Origin: Bacillota bacterium | GTDB taxonomy: Bacteria > Bacillota > Clostridia > Lachnospirales > Lachnospiraceae | Direction of reading: 5' to 3' | DNA: 64,000 nt | NCBI GenBank assembly: GCA_023391695.1 | Contig: JAEWAK010000072.1 | Span: 47,383-111,382 of the forward strand | Part shown: positions 1 through 8,814 of the stretch, piece by piece | Numbering within the stretch: position 1 is the stretch's first letter | Layout of the letters: each line of letters opens with the position of its first letter | The notes under the pieces: model-generated | What the model saw: the letters and a program-made list of their open reading frames with translations, nothing else | Told to the model about the DNA's origin: nothing | The model's database searches: none | Translations under genes and position numbers: made by a program

Positions 1-38
1 TCTTCTACATGTACAGGTATTGGTTTTGAATTATACAT
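1..38 (-). CDS. 5' end of a gene running off the window edge
   Basis: An ATG on the minus strand at 38-36 is preceded at good distance by an AAGGGTG ribosome-binding sequence, and the frame stays open to the window edge, giving MYNSKPIPVHVE. Only 12 codons are visible, so the product cannot be named. It lies downstream of, and in the same orientation as, the ABC transporter operon, but is separated from it by a strong terminator at 180-227, so it is probably a separate transcript. Confidence 0.45.
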   Translation of the reverse strand, partial: MYNSKPIPVHVE

Positions 39-179
39 CTTATTATCACCCTTCCCATAAAAATAATTAATTTATTTCAAATAGTAAATATATAATAAAA
101 ACTTTTAAGTCAGGCTGTTATTATCCCGATATTAAAATCATTTTATTAACATAATATGATTTTTTCCGGCTTTCGTGCC

Positions 180-227
180 GTATTTTAAAAGGACTTGAGC
201 CGCCTGGGCCAAGTCCTTTTAAAATAC
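180..227. terminator. bidirectional intrinsic terminator
   Basis: An 18-bp perfect stem (GTATTTTAAAAGGACTTG at 180-197 against its complement at 210-227) closes a 12-base loop and is bordered by T-rich sequence in both directions. It follows the minus-strand ABC importer operon, which ends at 331. The rest of 39-330 is AT-rich and I see no gene in it. Confidence 0.85.
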
Positions 228-330
228 TGTTTATTATTTTTTAGGGGCACCCCTGTACCAGCACCTAACTTGTGCTGATGTAAATGTTATGCCATGTAAT
301 AATTGAATCTAATAACCTTCTTAACCGGCC

Positions 331-618
331 TTATGAGATCGGCTTACTTTTCTTTTTCTTACGGCCGATCCATTTTGCCCTGATATAGAGTATAAGACAA
401 AAGATACTGTCTATTATAATTGTAATAATGCCCAGAACAAAGGCCGGTGACTTAAAATCATTTCCGGCACTTAGAATACAGTACAGAGATAAAAGCCAGC
501 ATACCACTGTTATCTTGACATACGGGCGGGTCAAAAACAGGACGGTTTCTTCAAAGTCCGTCAAACCATTGAATGAAGTTTTTTTCTTCCCGGTCAAGCC
601 ATACGCCTCCTTATACAT
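331..618 (-). CDS. small two-helix membrane protein at the end of the ABC operon
   Basis: A 95-residue protein of unknown function. The ATG at 618 overlaps the stop of the upstream ATPase gene by 8 bases (ATGTATAA), typical of translational coupling; the frame is open further upstream but that part is antisense shadow of the ATPase. It has a polar N-terminus with a Lys-rich stretch, then two hydrophobic segments at about residues 30-52 and 58-80, and ends in a basic Lys-rich tail, so both ends probably face the cytoplasm. Being the last gene of a peptide/oligosaccharide importer operon, it might be an accessory subunit, but no domain is recognised and this is inference. Confidence 0.65.
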   Translation of the reverse strand: MYKEAYGLTGKKKTSFNGLTDFEETVLFLTRPYVKITVVCWLLSLYCILSAGNDFKSPAFVLGIITIIIDSIFCLILYIRAKWIGRKKKKSKPIS

Positions 619-1657
619 TTTCTGCTTTCTTTTCGTAAAGCTCAAATTCCGGCAATTCCTCCGCCAGATGGCAGGCCACCATGGAGGAGCCGTACTGCCT
701 GGCCCGGGGCTGTTCTGTTTTGCAGATTTCTTTACAGTAAATGCACCTGGGATGATATCTGCAGCCGGTTGGCAAATCAGAGACAGAGAGCTGGTCTCCA
801 TCTTGTATCATCCGGTTTTTCCTGCTTCTTGATAACCGGGGATCCGGTATGGGCACTGCGGAAAGCAAGGCCTGCAGGTAGGGATGTTTCGGGTCGGCAA
901 GCACTTCCTGCACGCTGCCGGTTTCGACAATACTGCCCAGATACATAACGGCAATGCGCCCTTCCCTGCCCACATAACGGGCGGTGGCAAGGTCATGGGT
1001 AATATAGAGGATCGCTATATCCCGTTCTTCATTCAGCCGGGCCAGCAAATTAAGTATGGCAACCCGGAGGGATACGTCGATCATGGAAACCGGTTCATCC
1101 GCCAATATAAGCCGTGGATTCATAGCCAGTGCCCTTGCGATCAATGTACGCTGTCTTTGTCCTCCGGAGAGCTGGTGGGGGTACTTATCGATAAAGTGGT
1201 CCGTGGGCGTCAGTTCCACGGTCTCCAGTACCTCGCCGACTTTTTTTCGAAGGTTATTTTTATTTGCCAATTTTTTAATCAGCATCGGATCACCTAAGGA
1301 TTTCAGCATGGTCCTCATAGGATTCAGTGCGGCGTAGGAATCCTGCTGGATAATCTGGACGCTGTTCCGGTATTCGAATTCCTGGTCCTTCGTCATGGAT
1401 TTCATTTCGTGACCGTTAAATTCAAAGGTTCCGCCCGACGGCTTCACCAGTCCGGCAATGACATTTGCCATGGTGGTCTTGCCGCTTCCGCTCTCCCCGA
1501 CCACTACTACGATTTCCCCTTTGTTAATGGTAAAATTGATTTTATGTAACGCACTAAAGGTCTGGGGTTTTGAAAACAATCCTTTCCCTTTATAAAAATC
1601 CACATCTATATTTTCGAGTTTAACAATGGGAACCTCCTTGTTATTCTGCTCTTTCAT
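611..1657 (-). CDS. oligopeptide-type ABC transporter ATP-binding protein (OppF/DppF-like)
   Basis: Nucleotide-binding subunit of a family-5 importer, 348 residues. It has Walker A GESGSGKTT, signature LSGGQRQR, Walker B LILADEP with the switch His in ITHD, and the Cys-containing C-terminal extension (CRYHPRCIYCKEIC) typical of the Opp/Dpp family. I place the start at the ATG at 1657, four bases after the stop of the preceding ATPase gene, giving MKEQNNKEVP; the longer open frame runs inside the preceding gene. It would form a heterodimer with the 1662-2678 product on the cytoplasmic face of the two permeases. The substrate (peptides or oligosaccharides) cannot be decided from the ATPase. Confidence 0.93.
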   Translation of the reverse strand: MKEQNNKEVPIVKLENIDVDFYKGKGLFSKPQTFSALHKINFTINKGEIVVVVGESGSGKTTMANVIAGLVKPSGGTFEFNGHEMKSMTKDQEFEYRNSVQIIQQDSYAALNPMRTMLKSLGDPMLIKKLANKNNLRKKVGEVLETVELTPTDHFIDKYPHQLSGGQRQRTLIARALAMNPRLILADEPVSMIDVSLRVAILNLLARLNEERDIAILYITHDLATARYVGREGRIAVMYLGSIVETGSVQEVLADPKHPYLQALLSAVPIPDPRLSRSRKNRMIQDGDQLSVSDLPTGCRYHPRCIYCKEICKTEQPRARQYGSSMVACHLAEELPEFELYEKKAENV

Positions 1658-1661
1658 CCTC

Positions 1662-2678
1662 TCATACTCCCTTCTTTGCCCTGTGGCAGGCAACCGTATG
1701 CCCGGCAGAAACCGTAACAGCCTCCGGTTCGACCTGCCTGCATACCTCTTCACACAGCGGACACCGTTTTGCGAATATGCATCCTTTGCGTTTTTCCATC
1801 AGATCCGGAGGGGTTCCCGGTATAGCAGCACGTTCTTTTAAATCGCCTGCCAGAGAAGGGGCTGCCTTAATCAGTAATTTTGTATACGGATGTCTCGGAA
1901 ATTCAAACATTTCATAGATGTCTCCCATTTCCACAATGGTTCCCCCGTACATAACCGCCATAAAATCGCAGGTTTTTGCCACAACGGCAATATCATGGGT
2001 GGAAAGCAGCATGGTCATTTTGGTGGATTCATGGATTCCCAGCAATATATTAAATATATAATCCTGTGTAATTACGTCCAGTGCCGTTGTCGGTTCGTCC
2101 AAAAGCAGTACGGCCGGTTCCAGTATCCTGGCAAAGGCGATCATTACCCTTTGTTTCATCCCCCCCGACATTTCATGGGGATAGGATTTTAATACCCGTT
2201 CCGCATCCAGCCTTACTTCCTTTAAAAGTTTTGCGGAAAGGACCGCAATTTCATCTGCCCGCAGGTCTTTTTTATGGGCCAGGTAGGTTTCGGTAAACTG
2301 CTCTTTAATGGTCATGGAAGGATTCAGGCAGTTCTGGGCAGCCTGAAATACCATGGCAGTCTCCCGCCACCTGAAATCTTTCAGTTCTTTATCCGTTAAC
2401 TTTAAAATATCTTTATTCTCAAATAAAATACTCCCCTGTGTAATTTTACCGGGATTGGAAACCGTGCGCAGAATGGCACTTGTCAGAGTGGTTTTACCGC
2501 TGCCGCTTTCCCCTACCAGTCCCGTTATCCGGTTTGCGGGTAAATTAAAATTCAAATGATTGACCGCCCGCAATACTCCTCCCGGCAGAAAAAAATCCAC
2601 GCACAAATCCCTTATTTCCAAAATAGCAGGTGTTTCCTGCAACTGGTTATCGTCTAAAAGTTTATCCTGTGTCTGCAT
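1662..2678 (-). CDS. oligopeptide-type ABC transporter ATP-binding protein (OppD/DppD-like)
   Basis: First of the two ATPases of the importer, 338 residues. Walker A GESGSGKTT is near residue 57, signature MSGGMKQR near 170, Walker B LLLDEPTTALD follows, and the C-terminal Opp/Dpp extension contains a Cys cluster (CIFAKRCPLCEEVC). The Met in SGGMKQRV is the form usual for OppD/DppD, against SGGQRQR in the partner. Its ATG overlaps the stop of the upstream permease gene by one base (TAATG), so the two are translationally coupled. Spacing across the operon is minimal, as expected for stoichiometric subunits. Confidence 0.93.
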   Translation of the reverse strand: MQTQDKLLDDNQLQETPAILEIRDLCVDFFLPGGVLRAVNHLNFNLPANRITGLVGESGSGKTTLTSAILRTVSNPGKITQGSILFENKDILKLTDKELKDFRWRETAMVFQAAQNCLNPSMTIKEQFTETYLAHKKDLRADEIAVLSAKLLKEVRLDAERVLKSYPHEMSGGMKQRVMIAFARILEPAVLLLDEPTTALDVITQDYIFNILLGIHESTKMTMLLSTHDIAVVAKTCDFMAVMYGGTIVEMGDIYEMFEFPRHPYTKLLIKAAPSLAGDLKERAAIPGTPPDLMEKRKGCIFAKRCPLCEEVCRQVEPEAVTVSAGHTVACHRAKKGV

Positions 2679-3568
2679 TATGATTGTCCTTCCTTTTTGA
2701 TTTTACGGACTTTGTTCGTGGTACGAAGCCGTGGATTGAGGGCTTCATCCAGCCCGTTGGCAAAAAATATCAATGACATCTGCAGTAAAATAAATGCAGC
2801 CGTCGGCACCAGCATATTAAAAATTCCTGCGGTATTCATGCCGCTGTTAGCTTGGGTGGAAGCATTTGACAGCATGATCGACCAGTGTGTGGCGTCATAA
2901 GGTGCCATGCCAAGGAGCATAAGGCCGACACTTGCGGCAATGGCCGAATTGGTATTCAGTACAAAGGTGGATGCCAAATAGGAAGTTACATTCGGCAGTA
3001 TTTCTTTAAATATGATATGGAATTTCGGAAGTCCCATAATCCTGCATACCAGGACAAATTCCCTCTGCTTTAGGGAAAGTATGGCTGCCCGGACATTCCT
3101 GGCAAGCCACGCCCAGCTTAAAACCGCCAGTACCACGGCAAGCATGATCACATTGCGGACCGGGAAAACAACCGCAATAATCAATTGGACCGGAAATATG
3201 GGTATGCTGATTAAAAGCTGTATCAGCATGGAAATTACTTTATCCGTAATTCCACCCGCAAAGCCTGCCAGGGCACCCAGGGCAAACCCTAATATGACCG
3301 TAAAAAAGGAAGCCAGGAGGCCGATAAATAACACGGACCGAGACCCGTGTACGATTTGCTGGAACAAATCATTGCCCACGTAATCCGTACCAAAGGGATG
3401 CCTAAGGGATGGGAACTGGTAGCGGTTTAAAAAATCCGTGCCCAGGTCCAGAGGGACCGCCAATGGTCCCAAAACCGCCATAACCAGAAATAAAGCCAGT
3501 ATTATCATACCCGCAAAGGCCTGTTTATTATTGTACATAACCCGGAAAAAAGATTTTATCCCTTCCAT
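2678..3568 (-). CDS. oligopeptide-type ABC transporter permease (OppC/DppC-like)
   Basis: Inner-membrane permease of 296 residues with about six transmembrane segments. It has the N-terminal OppC-type helix followed by the region with PFGTDYVGNDLF, characteristic of DppC/OppC (the usual form is GTDxxGRD). The ATPase-contacting EAA-like loop is around FKEILPNV. A good ribosome-binding site (GGGAGG) precedes the ATG. It is separated from the upstream permease by three bases and would pair with it to form the transmembrane channel. Confidence 0.93.
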   Translation of the reverse strand: MEGIKSFFRVMYNNKQAFAGMIILALFLVMAVLGPLAVPLDLGTDFLNRYQFPSLRHPFGTDYVGNDLFQQIVHGSRSVLFIGLLASFFTVILGFALGALAGFAGGITDKVISMLIQLLISIPIFPVQLIIAVVFPVRNVIMLAVVLAVLSWAWLARNVRAAILSLKQREFVLVCRIMGLPKFHIIFKEILPNVTSYLASTFVLNTNSAIAASVGLMLLGMAPYDATHWSIMLSNASTQANSGMNTAGIFNMLVPTAAFILLQMSLIFFANGLDEALNPRLRTTNKVRKIKKEGQS

Positions 3569-3571
3569 ACC

Positions 3572-4570
3572 TTATTCCTCCCTTTTTATCCTTGGATCCA
3601 GCTTCGGCATCAGGAAATCAACAAACAGGCTTGCTAAAACCGTAGCGGTGGTAGTGATGAGCAAAAGTCCCTGGCAAACCGTGAAATCCCGGTTACCAAG
3701 GGCTTTCGCCAATTGGGAGCCGATACCGGGATAGACAAAGGGGCCTTCCATATAGGTTGCCCCGCCGAGCATGGTGCCGAAACTGATGGCAAGGGCGGTA
3801 TATAAGGGCAAGAGCGCATTCTGCTTCACATATTTCCGGCGTATGACCTGATCGGACAGCCCTCTGGCATAAGCAGCAGTCACATAATCCTCCGCCATAA
3901 CCCCGATACAGCTGCCCTTCATATTCATGACCCAGGTATTGATCTGGGTACAGGTATAGGCAAATACGGGCAGGGCGGCATGCCAGAGCACATCTTTGAT
4001 AAACAGCCAGTTAAATCCCGGGGTGACCTGTATGGAATAGGCCCCCTGTATGGGAAACCACTGCAGCCCGAAAGCAAATATGGAAAGGACGAAAGTCGGA
4101 ACCAGGGCCGGCGGGATTGCATTTACAATGGTAGCATAGGCAGCGATCAGGGAACTGAGAATGGACTTTCTTCTCCAGGCCATGATGCTGCCAAGCCAGG
4201 TACCCAGAAAATAACTCAAGGTCAAAGCAATGGAAACCAAAAAAAGTGTCCAGGGCATATAATAGGCAATAATTTCATTTACCGTTATGGAACTGTTTGT
4301 CATGGAGGTCCCAAGATTTCCTTGAAGCAAAGCTTTATAATACCGGCTCATCTGCTGTAATATGGGCTCGTTCGGATCATAATTGTACATCCGGGTAACC
4401 AGTATCTTGGCTTCATTAAAGTCCAGCCCTCTTGCCACTGCCAGGTCACGGGCTTTCACGTCGAATACATCCCCCGGCATCATACGGAACAGCACAAAGG
4501 TAAGCAGGGAGCAAATCATGATCGTCAGGACTGCCATTCCGGTTTTTTTAACATAATAACGTGAATTCAT
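3572..4570 (-). CDS. oligopeptide-type ABC transporter permease (OppB/DppB-like)
   Basis: Permease subunit of 332 residues with an N-terminal membrane anchor (residues about 9-29), a long extracytoplasmic stretch, then five predicted helices. Family features are the N-terminal hydrophobic segment followed by MMPGD and, near the C-terminus, a segment with YMEGPFVYPGIG, which corresponds to the usual xxExxFxxPGxG signature of DppB/OppB. The ribosome-binding site is GAAGGAGA. It lies 34 bases after the binding-protein gene. Confidence 0.93.
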   Translation of the reverse strand: MNSRYYVKKTGMAVLTIMICSLLTFVLFRMMPGDVFDVKARDLAVARGLDFNEAKILVTRMYNYDPNEPILQQMSRYYKALLQGNLGTSMTNSSITVNEIIAYYMPWTLFLVSIALTLSYFLGTWLGSIMAWRRKSILSSLIAAYATIVNAIPPALVPTFVLSIFAFGLQWFPIQGAYSIQVTPGFNWLFIKDVLWHAALPVFAYTCTQINTWVMNMKGSCIGVMAEDYVTAAYARGLSDQVIRRKYVKQNALLPLYTALAISFGTMLGGATYMEGPFVYPGIGSQLAKALGNRDFTVCQGLLLITTTATVLASLFVDFLMPKLDPRIKREE

Positions 4571-4604
4571 ATGTCTTCTCCTTCCTGTTTTAAATGTCCT
4601 TCTT

Positions 4605-6533
4605 TTATTCTTTCGGAGAAAGCATCCACATTTTACGTACGCCGCCGGAAAATCCCCAGTTTAGATTATAAGTAGCTATTTTTTCTTCTTCGGTTTCCGG
4701 GAAAGGCATCCACCGGTTTTCCGGGACTTTATCAAGCATGGGCAGTCCTCCTGTCGTCGCCAGGTTTTCCCAGGCCGCCGTCACATTCTGATAAAAGTTA
4801 ATGGAAAATGCATTTTCATTGGTAGCCCATATAATACGTTCCCAATGGTCTTTACGGACCTGCTCATCCGTTTCGTTCTGCATGGCGGACAGCCAGTTCC
4901 AGATATTAATCGTATTGCCGTCCCAATCGGTTACTTCCAGGGTTGTTATATTAGTTTTTTTATCAAAGGGGAAGTTCATTTTTTTTGCCGGCCCGCTTGT
5001 ATGTTCATAATAATTTTTCAGCGGGAAGTAAGGGTAGGAAAAGGACCAGGCAATATCCATCCATTCCCAGCTCATATCAAAAGCATGTTCTACCTCGGAC
5101 TGGCTGCCGTAAACCGTGCCGTCCACTGCCATTACTTCACATTCAATACCGAATTGTTTCAGCTGGTTTGCATAGATCGGCGATACCAGCGTGGCAACAT
5201 ACCAGCCCTTATCCAGGCCTATGGTCAGTTTTATCGGTGTCCCGTCGGGATTCAGCCATTTACCGTTAACTTTGGTACAGCCGATGCTCTCAAGCAGTTG
5301 TGCCGCTTTTTCCTCATCGTGGGAGTATTTTCTCATATTATCAATCACATCCTGGTCCACATATTTGGAAAGCATGGACGGCGGGATGCTTAAGGAGGAC
5401 CAGGGATGTATCTGTGACTGGTATGAACCGATATCACGCATGGCTTCCCGGTCGGCTATGTAGATCAACGCCTGCCTGAATTCCTTTTTCGACATAGGTG
5501 AGGTTTTTGATTCCTGGTTAAAATACAAGCCATGGCTGCCCATATCTTCCATAGGATAATATATGAGGTTTTTATTGGAGGCCAGTATGGAATCCGTTAA
5601 ATCCTTGGGCAGGGTGCCGTCCATATTCTGGATTTCTTCTGATTTCATCATGGAGGCTTTTGTAGCATCCGTAGTTGATTTAATTATAATTTTATCGTAA
5701 GCCTGTTTGTCTGTATTCCAGTAATATGGATTTTTACTCATACTGCCCTCGTTAAGGGTATGCCCCACATCGTTGATATAAGGCCCTGTGCCGACAATGA
5801 CATGCTCTTCATTGGGCGGTGTCACTATATATTCCTTCCAGATATCATCTAACTGTGAAACAATTTCCGGATTATTAAAAGTATCCCTGCCGTAAGGTCC
5901 CTGCAAGCCGTTTGCTTTCTGTTCATTTGTCAGCAGCGGGAGCTGTTTCACCAATTCGGCCCGTTTATCGGCGAAATCCTTATATATGTGGTAAGGAATA
6001 CGTCCATGATGAACTTCCTGGGCGATCAGCATAATCCGCAGGTCATCAAATGGCGCCGGTTCCTGCCAGACAAATTCTACGGTTAAATCATCCGGCGTTT
6101 CTATGGAAGTTAAGTAATTCACCGGTGAATTAAAGCATATCTGATAAAAGGCCCAGATATCTTTGCTGGTAAAAGCTTCTCCGTCACTCCACTTGATATT
6201 TGGGCGTAATTTAAATATGGTTTTATTTCCTTCGTTCTTGTAACTCTCCGCCAGCTGCAGTTCAATATCATCGGACCCCCGCTGATAACGGATCAATCCT
6301 TCAAAAGCGAAATCTCCGAAGGAATTGGTACCCGTTTCCGAATTCTGGTTGGCAATAAATAGTGCCGGGTCCGGAAGTCCCCCCTGACGAACGTAAACCT
6401 TTTCCCCATTCGTATTCTGCGTCCCTGCAGCGGACATAGCGTCCTCCCCAGGGGCAGTTTTGGAACATGCCGATGCGGCCGCAGCCATTAGCACAACAAG
6501 TCCCAGTGCGATCAGTTTCTTAAATTTCTGCAT
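4605..6533 (-). CDS. family-5 extracellular solute-binding lipoprotein
   Basis: Substrate-binding protein of the importer, 642 residues from the chosen start. Two ATGs lie close together; the GGAGG box abuts the first (6542) with no spacer but lies 9 bases before the second, so I use 6533, giving MQKFKKLIALGL. The signal peptide ends in a lipobox ASAC with the lipid-attachment Cys near residue 23. The body has the SBP_bac_5 pattern (IKWSDGEAFTSKDI early, a long two-lobe fold after). It is longer than usual peptide-binding DppA/OppA (about 530-550 residues), which suits bulky ligands; related long proteins in polysaccharide-degrading clostridia and Thermotogae bind oligosaccharides, so a sugar ligand is possible but unproven. 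Confidence 0.92.
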   Translation of the reverse strand: MQKFKKLIALGLVVLMAAAASACSKTAPGEDAMSAAGTQNTNGEKVYVRQGGLPDPALFIANQNSETGTNSFGDFAFEGLIRYQRGSDDIELQLAESYKNEGNKTIFKLRPNIKWSDGEAFTSKDIWAFYQICFNSPVNYLTSIETPDDLTVEFVWQEPAPFDDLRIMLIAQEVHHGRIPYHIYKDFADKRAELVKQLPLLTNEQKANGLQGPYGRDTFNNPEIVSQLDDIWKEYIVTPPNEEHVIVGTGPYINDVGHTLNEGSMSKNPYYWNTDKQAYDKIIIKSTTDATKASMMKSEEIQNMDGTLPKDLTDSILASNKNLIYYPMEDMGSHGLYFNQESKTSPMSKKEFRQALIYIADREAMRDIGSYQSQIHPWSSLSIPPSMLSKYVDQDVIDNMRKYSHDEEKAAQLLESIGCTKVNGKWLNPDGTPIKLTIGLDKGWYVATLVSPIYANQLKQFGIECEVMAVDGTVYGSQSEVEHAFDMSWEWMDIAWSFSYPYFPLKNYYEHTSGPAKKMNFPFDKKTNITTLEVTDWDGNTINIWNWLSAMQNETDEQVRKDHWERIIWATNENAFSINFYQNVTAAWENLATTGGLPMLDKVPENRWMPFPETEEEKIATYNLNWGFSGGVRKMWMLSPKE

Positions 6534-6999
6534 AAAATACATCCTCCGATTCCTGTTAACAGGTAATTTATAAATTCCAGCCGAATATTATAAATTCCGT
6601 TAACTTTATTATTTTTACGGCAAAATGGATTTCCCATATCCCTTGCCGTTAATATATAAATTTTACTCCGGCAGCCTGGCTAAGACGATAAAACGCTTAC
6701 TGCACGGAGAAAAATTTACAGCTATGAAAAATACCGGGTTACACCTGCTGTCAAATATATATATCAGCGGTACGCCATTGCCTGTAATGCCCTGTTTTCT
6801 TAACTGTCTGCAAATCTGTACGGATGAATTTACAAAAATTTATTCTCCAATTCCTTAGTATCAGGATTTTATTTACTTTATTATGGATTATATTCCATTT
6901 CATAGTAATTGTCAATTTTAAATTCTATTTTTTAAGGATAAATTAAGCTTTTTATGTTTAATATATTATAATGTTGATTAATAGAGGAGGTTTCGTATT
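6534..6999. promoter_or_regulatory. divergent intergenic region between the ABC operon and an XRE regulator
   Basis: This 466-base AT-rich region separates the minus-strand importer operon from the plus-strand regulator and must hold both promoters. A hairpin with arms ACGGCAA (6617-6623) and TTGCCGT (6643-6649) lies about 85 bases upstream of the binding-protein start and could be an operator or leader hairpin. A short open frame at 6625-6858 has no ribosome-binding site and no coding character, so I do not call it. Confidence 0.4.
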
Positions 7000-7365
7000 A
7001 TGATGATCGGTGACCACTTACGTGAGCTGAGGGAAAATCTGGGATTAATGCAGATTACGGTATCAAAGAAAATCGGTATCAGTAATAAAGTTTTGTCAAA
7101 TTATGAGAACAATATCAGTACTCCGGATTTACAGACTTTAATTCTCATCTGCAATTTTTATAATATATCATCCGATTACCTGTTAGGTTTGGATATAAAG
7201 GAAAATCCAAAGGATTCCCAAGTGACGGAAGATGAAAAAAAGATTTTGAACTACTATAATAGATTAAATGAAGAAAACAAAGACGCCTCCAAAGGTTATA
7301 TGATAAACCTCTACAGGGAACAGCAAAATGCCGGAACCACCAGCGCAAAGAAGGGTTTCATATAA
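7000..7365 (+). CDS. XRE-family HTH transcriptional regulator
   Basis: A 121-residue Cro/CI-type DNA-binding protein. The helix-turn-helix spans about residues 5-62 and includes the usual pattern VSKKIGIS, LSNYENNISTPDLQTLI and NISSDYLLGL. The C-terminal 55 residues are charged and helical. A GGAGG box lies 9 bases before the ATG. It is transcribed away from the ABC importer operon, so it may regulate that operon and itself, but no clear operator pair is visible. Confidence 0.88.
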   Translation: MMIGDHLRELRENLGLMQITVSKKIGISNKVLSNYENNISTPDLQTLILICNFYNISSDYLLGLDIKENPKDSQVTEDEKKILNYYNRLNEENKDASKGYMINLYREQQNAGTTSAKKGFI

Positions 7366-7392
7366 TTGCAGAGACAGGAAATATTATTTTTG

Positions 7393-8166
7393 TCAATTTT
7401 TAAAATTCTTACCGGTTCTTTTTATAAATAAAACTTCAAGAAATAACAGGACGGCCATCCACAGGCTGAAAATCCAGGTATTCATATATGAGCCGTAGAC
7501 AGGGAAACTGCTCATGCTGACATTGATCATTGTATGGAAAACCAGGCCTGAAAATAAACTTTTACCCCCATACATGTAGGCATAAACCATTGCCGTCCTC
7601 ATAAGCAGATTGAGCAGACACATACCGGCCACCCACCAGGCGGGATGCGCCTGGCTCCAGGGAATAATGTGCCAGAGGGCCCATACGCCTCCGATCAGTA
7701 TTCCTGTCCTGACCGGCCCGTATTTTACGGTAAAAGGTCCGGTTAAAGTTGCCGTCCAGCCGAATTCTTCCGGTATGGCCCCTAAAAAATAAAGAACCAG
7801 CATAAGAGGAATTACTTTATAAGGAATTCCTGCATCCGCCGGTAACGGGAAAGAGAATATTTCCATTGTAAAAAAGGCCAGCAATGCGGTAATCGGCATA
7901 CATAAAACACAAAAGAGAACCGACCACCTGCCGGCTCTTTTTATATCCAAAATGCTTTTGAATAAAAAAACAATACCCTTTGCTCCGTTTTCTTTCCAGG
8001 CGTAAATTAAGGATAGCAGAAAGGGTATAAAAATCATTAAAAAATTTATTGTAAGGCCAAATGGCAGGCCCTTCACCGGGAATACCGTACCCAGAATGTA
8101 AAACGGGATCGATAATACCAGCGTCAACAGCAAAAATATAAAATGCCTGAAATTTGATTTATCCAT
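7393..8166 (-). CDS. CPBP-family membrane protein (CAAX protease-like) with an altered first motif
   Basis: A 257-residue membrane protein with about seven or eight hydrophobic segments. The CPBP (Abi/CAAX-protease) motifs are recognisable: EEFGWT in place of the usual EExxxR, WALWH in place of FxxxH, and HTMIN for HxxxN. The Glu pair and both His residues are present, but the Arg of motif 1 is replaced by Thr. In this family such proteins can be intramembrane proteases, processing or bacteriocin-immunity factors; the role here is unknown. It converges on the XRE gene with a 27-base gap. Confidence 0.8.
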   Translation of the reverse strand: MDKSNFRHFIFLLLTLVLSIPFYILGTVFPVKGLPFGLTINFLMIFIPFLLSLIYAWKENGAKGIVFLFKSILDIKRAGRWSVLFCVLCMPITALLAFFTMEIFSFPLPADAGIPYKVIPLMLVLYFLGAIPEEFGWTATLTGPFTVKYGPVRTGILIGGVWALWHIIPWSQAHPAWWVAGMCLLNLLMRTAMVYAYMYGGKSLFSGLVFHTMINVSMSSFPVYGSYMNTWIFSLWMAVLLFLEVLFIKRTGKNFKN

Positions 8167-8327
8167 TTATCTGCCACCTGCCTTAATCTTTTATAGTCCA
8201 ATATTTAACATTTTACCACATATATACTAATAAACCAACTATTTAAATCTATGCAGCCTCTTACAGACGTGATTTCATTCTGTTTTCTATCTGTTTTAAT
8301 AATACAGATATTAATTTCCAAACAAAA

Positions 8328-8364
8328 AAATAAACGGATGCAATGTTAATACAACCGTTTATTT
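8328..8364 (-). terminator. terminator of the glutathione peroxidase-flavodoxin operon
   Basis: Inverted repeat AAATAAACGG (8328-8337) and CCGTTTATTT (8355-8364), followed on the minus strand by a T-run. It lies 30 bases beyond the flavodoxin stop codon. Confidence 0.75.
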
Positions 8365-8394
8365 ATATATATGAAAATAAATTTGTTACCATAA

Positions 8395-8814
8395 TTATGA
8401 TACAATGTTTCTTGCAAATTCCCGGGCATTTTTGATATCCTGGGCATTGGGTCTTCCTTTGTGCATGAATTTAAATTCACCTCTGCAGTGAAATTCCCGC
8501 TCATCCAGTGATATGCCCTTTTCACCAAGAAGCTTTTTAATCTGGCCGTAAGTAGAGGGAAGAATTGCCGCCGTACTGAAATTTACAACCTTTTTCACAC
8601 GGGAGTCCAGGGAATTGATAAAGGTTTTCACCTTTGCATCAACTCCTGCCCCATATACACTGCTTCCAAGAAATAATATATCCACATTACCGTCAATGGG
8701 GTCATCTACGGATTTTGCCTTAACACTGAGTTCTTTCCCGATTGCATCGGCCAGTCTGGCTGTGTTGCCGGTTTTTGAATAATACCTGACTTCTACTTTT
8801 TTATCAGCTGCCAT
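8395..8814 (-). CDS. flavodoxin-family protein
   Basis: A 139-residue FMN-binding protein of flavodoxin type. The phosphate-binding loop is visible near the N-terminus as YYSKTGNTARLA, matching the T/SxTGNT pattern, and GSSVYGAG corresponds to the aromatic flavin-binding loop after the third strand. The start codon overlaps the stop of the glutathione peroxidase gene by one base (TAATG). The pairing suggests a redox or peroxide-stress operon, with the flavodoxin as a cytoplasmic electron carrier; that link is inferred. Confidence 0.85.
   Translation of the reverse strand: MAADKKVEVRYYSKTGNTARLADAIGKELSVKAKSVDDPIDGNVDILFLGSSVYGAGVDAKVKTFINSLDSRVKKVVNFSTAAILPSTYGQIKKLLGEKGISLDEREFHCRGEFKFMHKGRPNAQDIKNAREFARNIVS

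Noticed and set aside
6625..6858. 77-codon plus-strand open frame upstream of the XRE gene
   Set aside because: No ribosome-binding site, low-complexity hydrophobic composition, and it lies in the divergent promoter region.
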